A DNA stretch of 64,000 bases from Phymatolithon calcareum. Taxonomy: Eukaryota > Rhodophyta > Florideophyceae > Hapalidiales. This document shows positions 61,747 to 64,000 of this stretch, piece by piece. The number at the start of each line of letters is the position of its first letter. Within the stretch, counting starts at the first letter, position 1. The position numbers and the translations under genes were made by a program. Under the pieces are notes generated by a model, which searched no databases, had not been told where the DNA came from, and saw nothing but the letters and a program-made list of their open reading frames with translations. Where the stretch lies: positions 1,860,001-1,924,000 of the forward strand of contig OZ345378.1 in the NCBI GenBank assembly GCA_977006965.1, given 5' to 3'.

Positions 61747-62154
61747 TCAGCTGAAAATATTACAACGCTCTAGTTGTTCGATCACGGACTGCTTTTCGCG
61801 CCGACACTGCTCCAGAACAGTATTCAATATTGCTTTCTCAGCTTCCGTAGTGGCAATTGTTCGTTCAAGAGCTCGAATGTACATGTCCTGTGCGTACTCT
61901 CGGGCATTTTTCCGAATACGGCGTTTCACGGCGTCCGAGCCATTCTGCAATTCCTCGGCATGACGGGACTCGTACTTTTTCGTTTCTTCTTCTTCGATCA
62001 TACGAGCTATCCGGATCCAAAGGGAATCCTGACTCGAGAAGCCATGTGATGATCTTGCGCTGCTCGCGGGTGCTCCCGACACTGTAGACAAGTTTTCGGT
62101 TCGGTTTGTGAAGGTTTGTCCGCCTCTTGCATTTGAAATCCTTCTGCTTGACAT
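61747..62154 (-). CDS. Basic coiled-coil protein, family C copy 4
   Basis: 135 residues from ATG at 62154-62152 (MSSRRISNARGGQTFTNRTE). The core IRIARMIEEEETKKYESRHA, VKRRIRKNAREYAQDMYIRA, ATTEAEKAILNTVLEQCRRE ends LERCNIFS. It is the sister of copy 3. The helix is conserved although the DNA outside the gene is unrelated. The frame is open upstream to 62235, but the shorter start matches copy 3. Confidence 0.78.
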   Translation of the reverse strand: MSSRRISNARGGQTFTNRTENLSTVSGAPASSARSSHGFSSQDSLWIRIARMIEEEETKKYESRHAEELQNGSDAVKRRIRKNAREYAQDMYIRALERTIATTEAEKAILNTVLEQCRREKQSVIEQLERCNIFS

Positions 62155-62212
62155 GGTGAAATCTCTGAGGTTCCCAGTCGTATTGCCTCTATCGTGCAGA
62201 GGCGGAGTTCCT

Positions 62213-62219
62213 CTTATAG
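62213..62219 (-). promoter_or_regulatory. TATA box of family C copy 4
   Basis: CTATAAG on the minus strand, 59 bp before the ATG. It is the same heptamer as at copy 2. Confidence 0.55.
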
Positions 62220-63499
62220 TCGGACGTAGAATCAAACCAGGCGGATATCTTTGGGGTAGCAGATCAATTTGGCAAGTAGAAGAAAATTATAAATTTTCAT
62301 CTGCTTTTTAAAATATTTTTAAAATCATGGGAACGAACAACCGCAGGAATATACCATTGCTTTCTCGTTAAGAAAGTGGCCCGACAGGAGCAATATTCTG
62401 GACCACTTGCTTCTCCGTTATTTCTGATATCAAGAAATTTGACTTCTGAAACTATGAGCAAGTTCTGAATTTTCAAATGCGTACCGTACAGTAATTTAAT
62501 CGATTTTCTCTGTAGGGGTCCATTCTCGCTGTGTCCTTGTAGTTCCGTGACTGCGTGTTGAGACAGGGAAAGATTGCGATCTTTCCCTATTCTGAGTTGT
62601 AACTCATCAATTGAAGGCAGAAGGAACGGGCATCTATATTATGAAACGAATGTTAGGGGCCCTCCTGAGGAGGGCTAGTCGACATATTCACTTCTTCCAT
62701 CACTGCAGGACAGACTACTCTTCTGTCCACCTGTTTGCTCTGAATGATCGTTTGTAGCGAGATGGGCCGTGTGTTGGAGAGGCTTCCCATGAAATTTTTC
62801 GTGCCGGTCTGATCATAAACGAAAAGAAAAATTTATATAACCTGGAGAAAAGTAATCAAATTGACAAAGTGGGCTGCTGACATATGACATATGACATACG
62901 GAAGGCAAAATATTGAGAATCTCCACAGGTCCCTGACAGATCTTTCGCGCACGTTTCTGATGCATTTTATGAGAGACAGCTCGACCAGGACACGTATAGC
63001 ATCGCTTTGATGACGTCATGTGAGTGCATCTTTCAGAATGGGTCGCACGAAAGTGGGCAATCCCTTTTGTACCCGTGGAGAGATGGTGTAACAGCGATAT
63101 GAGTGACAGGAAGAAGAACAGCGCATGCTTTAATGCAACCACGATTTCTCGCTATTTCATAGCAAGGGCTTTTGAATTGTGATTAGCTGTTCGTTCGGGA
63201 GTACCATGATGTTTGGGATTACTTGCGAGATGGATCTATTTGTGTTCACAGACAGTAATACTTCTTGATATGCGTTCGCACAAGACTCGACGCCCTTGTA
63301 TCCAAATACCCTCTATGTGCGTCTCATGACAAATGCCTATCTCAAGAAACTAATTGCTTGCGCTGTGCGTGGAGCTTCGGTTGGGGTTCGTGTGCGCGGA
63401 GTTGCGCGTCCAAAAGGATATACGTTTGCAATATCCTCCAAGGAAGTGGAGAAAGAAGAGCCCAGGCTGTCCGCGCGCATTCTCCAAACTTTCGTCATT
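62220..63499. other. No confident gene
   Basis: Short frames overlap on both strands (for example 62813-63142 minus). ATGACATATGACATATGACAT at 62883-62900 is a short direct repeat of ATGACAT. Confidence 0.35.
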
Positions 63500-63970
63500 G
63501 TTTAATACGGAAATTCTGGAACCATTCACCGTCGCCCCACGAGGAAAGATGGTGCCATTCAGGCACGGCGAAGAACGGAAATCGACGTATGGGCACAAGA
63601 AGAAAAATGGATGATCAATGAAAATTCCCTTTGAATCGACCAAACTACCAGTGATTCTCTGTTCACGGGACAGTCCGACATGCCTGAGATGCCTTAGGCT
63701 GATATTTAAGAGAGCGCAATTGCGGAGAAAAACGATGCTTGGTGAGTACTTTGCAACCACAACGGTAATTGAGCTGGTTGGGCTACAACGCAAACGGGCC
63801 CTGATGTGGAAGTTGAGTGCAAACGACTCACACGTGCACGATTTAGTAGATAAATTCGAATTAAGGAGGTCAAGATTGTCCAGACCACGTTGCATTAGAG
63901 AACCGTTCGAAATGCTAGCACTGTTCCTCCTTGTGTGACACGTCAAGGCGTTCCAGAAGGAAAGAGGAGA
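63500..63970 (+). pseudogene. LINE B C-terminal fragment
   Basis: The frame MKIPFESTKLPVILC, then SPTCLRCLRLIFKRAQLRRK, TVIELVGLQRKRAL follows MKIPIEGKLPGILYIGERTT and LRCLRLTFNRAPLWRKSVLG of the 17.4-kb copy, with two shifts. The 3' end could lie beyond the window. Confidence 0.7.
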
Positions 63971-64000
63971 GAGTTAGAGCTGAGCACAGTACCGTTGGGT

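Noticed and set aside
1-64000. CRISPR arrays, bacterial operons or Shine-Dalgarno sites
   Set aside because: No spaced identical repeats; introns, pol III boxes and retroelements show the DNA is eukaryotic.

Overview
This window is eukaryotic nuclear DNA. It has short spliceosomal introns with GT..AG ends, a nuclear-type tRNA-Ala gene with a 12-nt intron at the canonical 37/38 position, TATA-type core promoters, tRNA-derived SINEs with (CAAA)n tails, poly(A) LINEs, a chromodomain Ty3/gypsy retrotransposon, and hAT, PIF/Harbinger and pogo-like DNA transposons. The Ty3 reverse transcriptase (FDLSHAYWQ..., WLDDILLH) and the Harbinger and hAT fragments remind me of elements from oomycetes and algae. 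I therefore suspect a stramenopile or algal-like protist, but nothing here fixes the species.

Host-type genes are few. They are the 3' end of a GNAT diamine-acetyltransferase-like gene (1-481), the tRNA-Ala(CGC) gene (1022-1106), and four paralogous genes for a small basic coiled-coil protein (1439-1813, 24098-24496, 29931-30341, 61747-62154). All four paralogues are on the minus strand and each has its own TATA box. An intron-containing gene of an unnamed family lies at 40478-41380, with a broken relative at 49384-49878. The rest is mostly layers of mobile DNA.

Layout. 1-4 kb: genes, tRNA and quiet DNA. 4-13 kb: fragments of two LINE families (here A and B), a SINE, an hAT transposase gene split by a LINE, and three clusters of TTGCAAT motifs. 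13.4-20.6 kb: a complete but decayed 7.2-kb Ty3/gypsy element with 299-bp LTRs, split by a LINE B. 20.9-24 kb: LTRs of a second retrotransposon, one of them invaded by a SINE and a LINE while the other serves as an empty-site control. 24-36 kb: family genes, a 39-bp hairpin, several LINE insertions with exact target-site duplications (TSDs) and a pogo-like MITE. 36.9-38.3 and 51.5-52.8 kb: two inverted copies of a GC-rich ~1.3-kb repeat. 40-46 kb: the unnamed gene and two intron-bearing PIF/Harbinger pseudogenes. 46-47.8 kb: a pyrimidine-rich minisatellite block. 49.9-60.7 kb: several copies of a DNA transposon whose TIRs begin TGTCTA and whose target duplication is CTAG; I could not place it in a superfamily. 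60.9-64 kb: a fourth family gene and another LINE B end.

The clearest biology is the order of insertion events. It can be read because intact paralogues of the host sequence or element are present in the same window. Coding predictions outside the recognised families are weak and are marked so. Family letters (A-J) are local labels.
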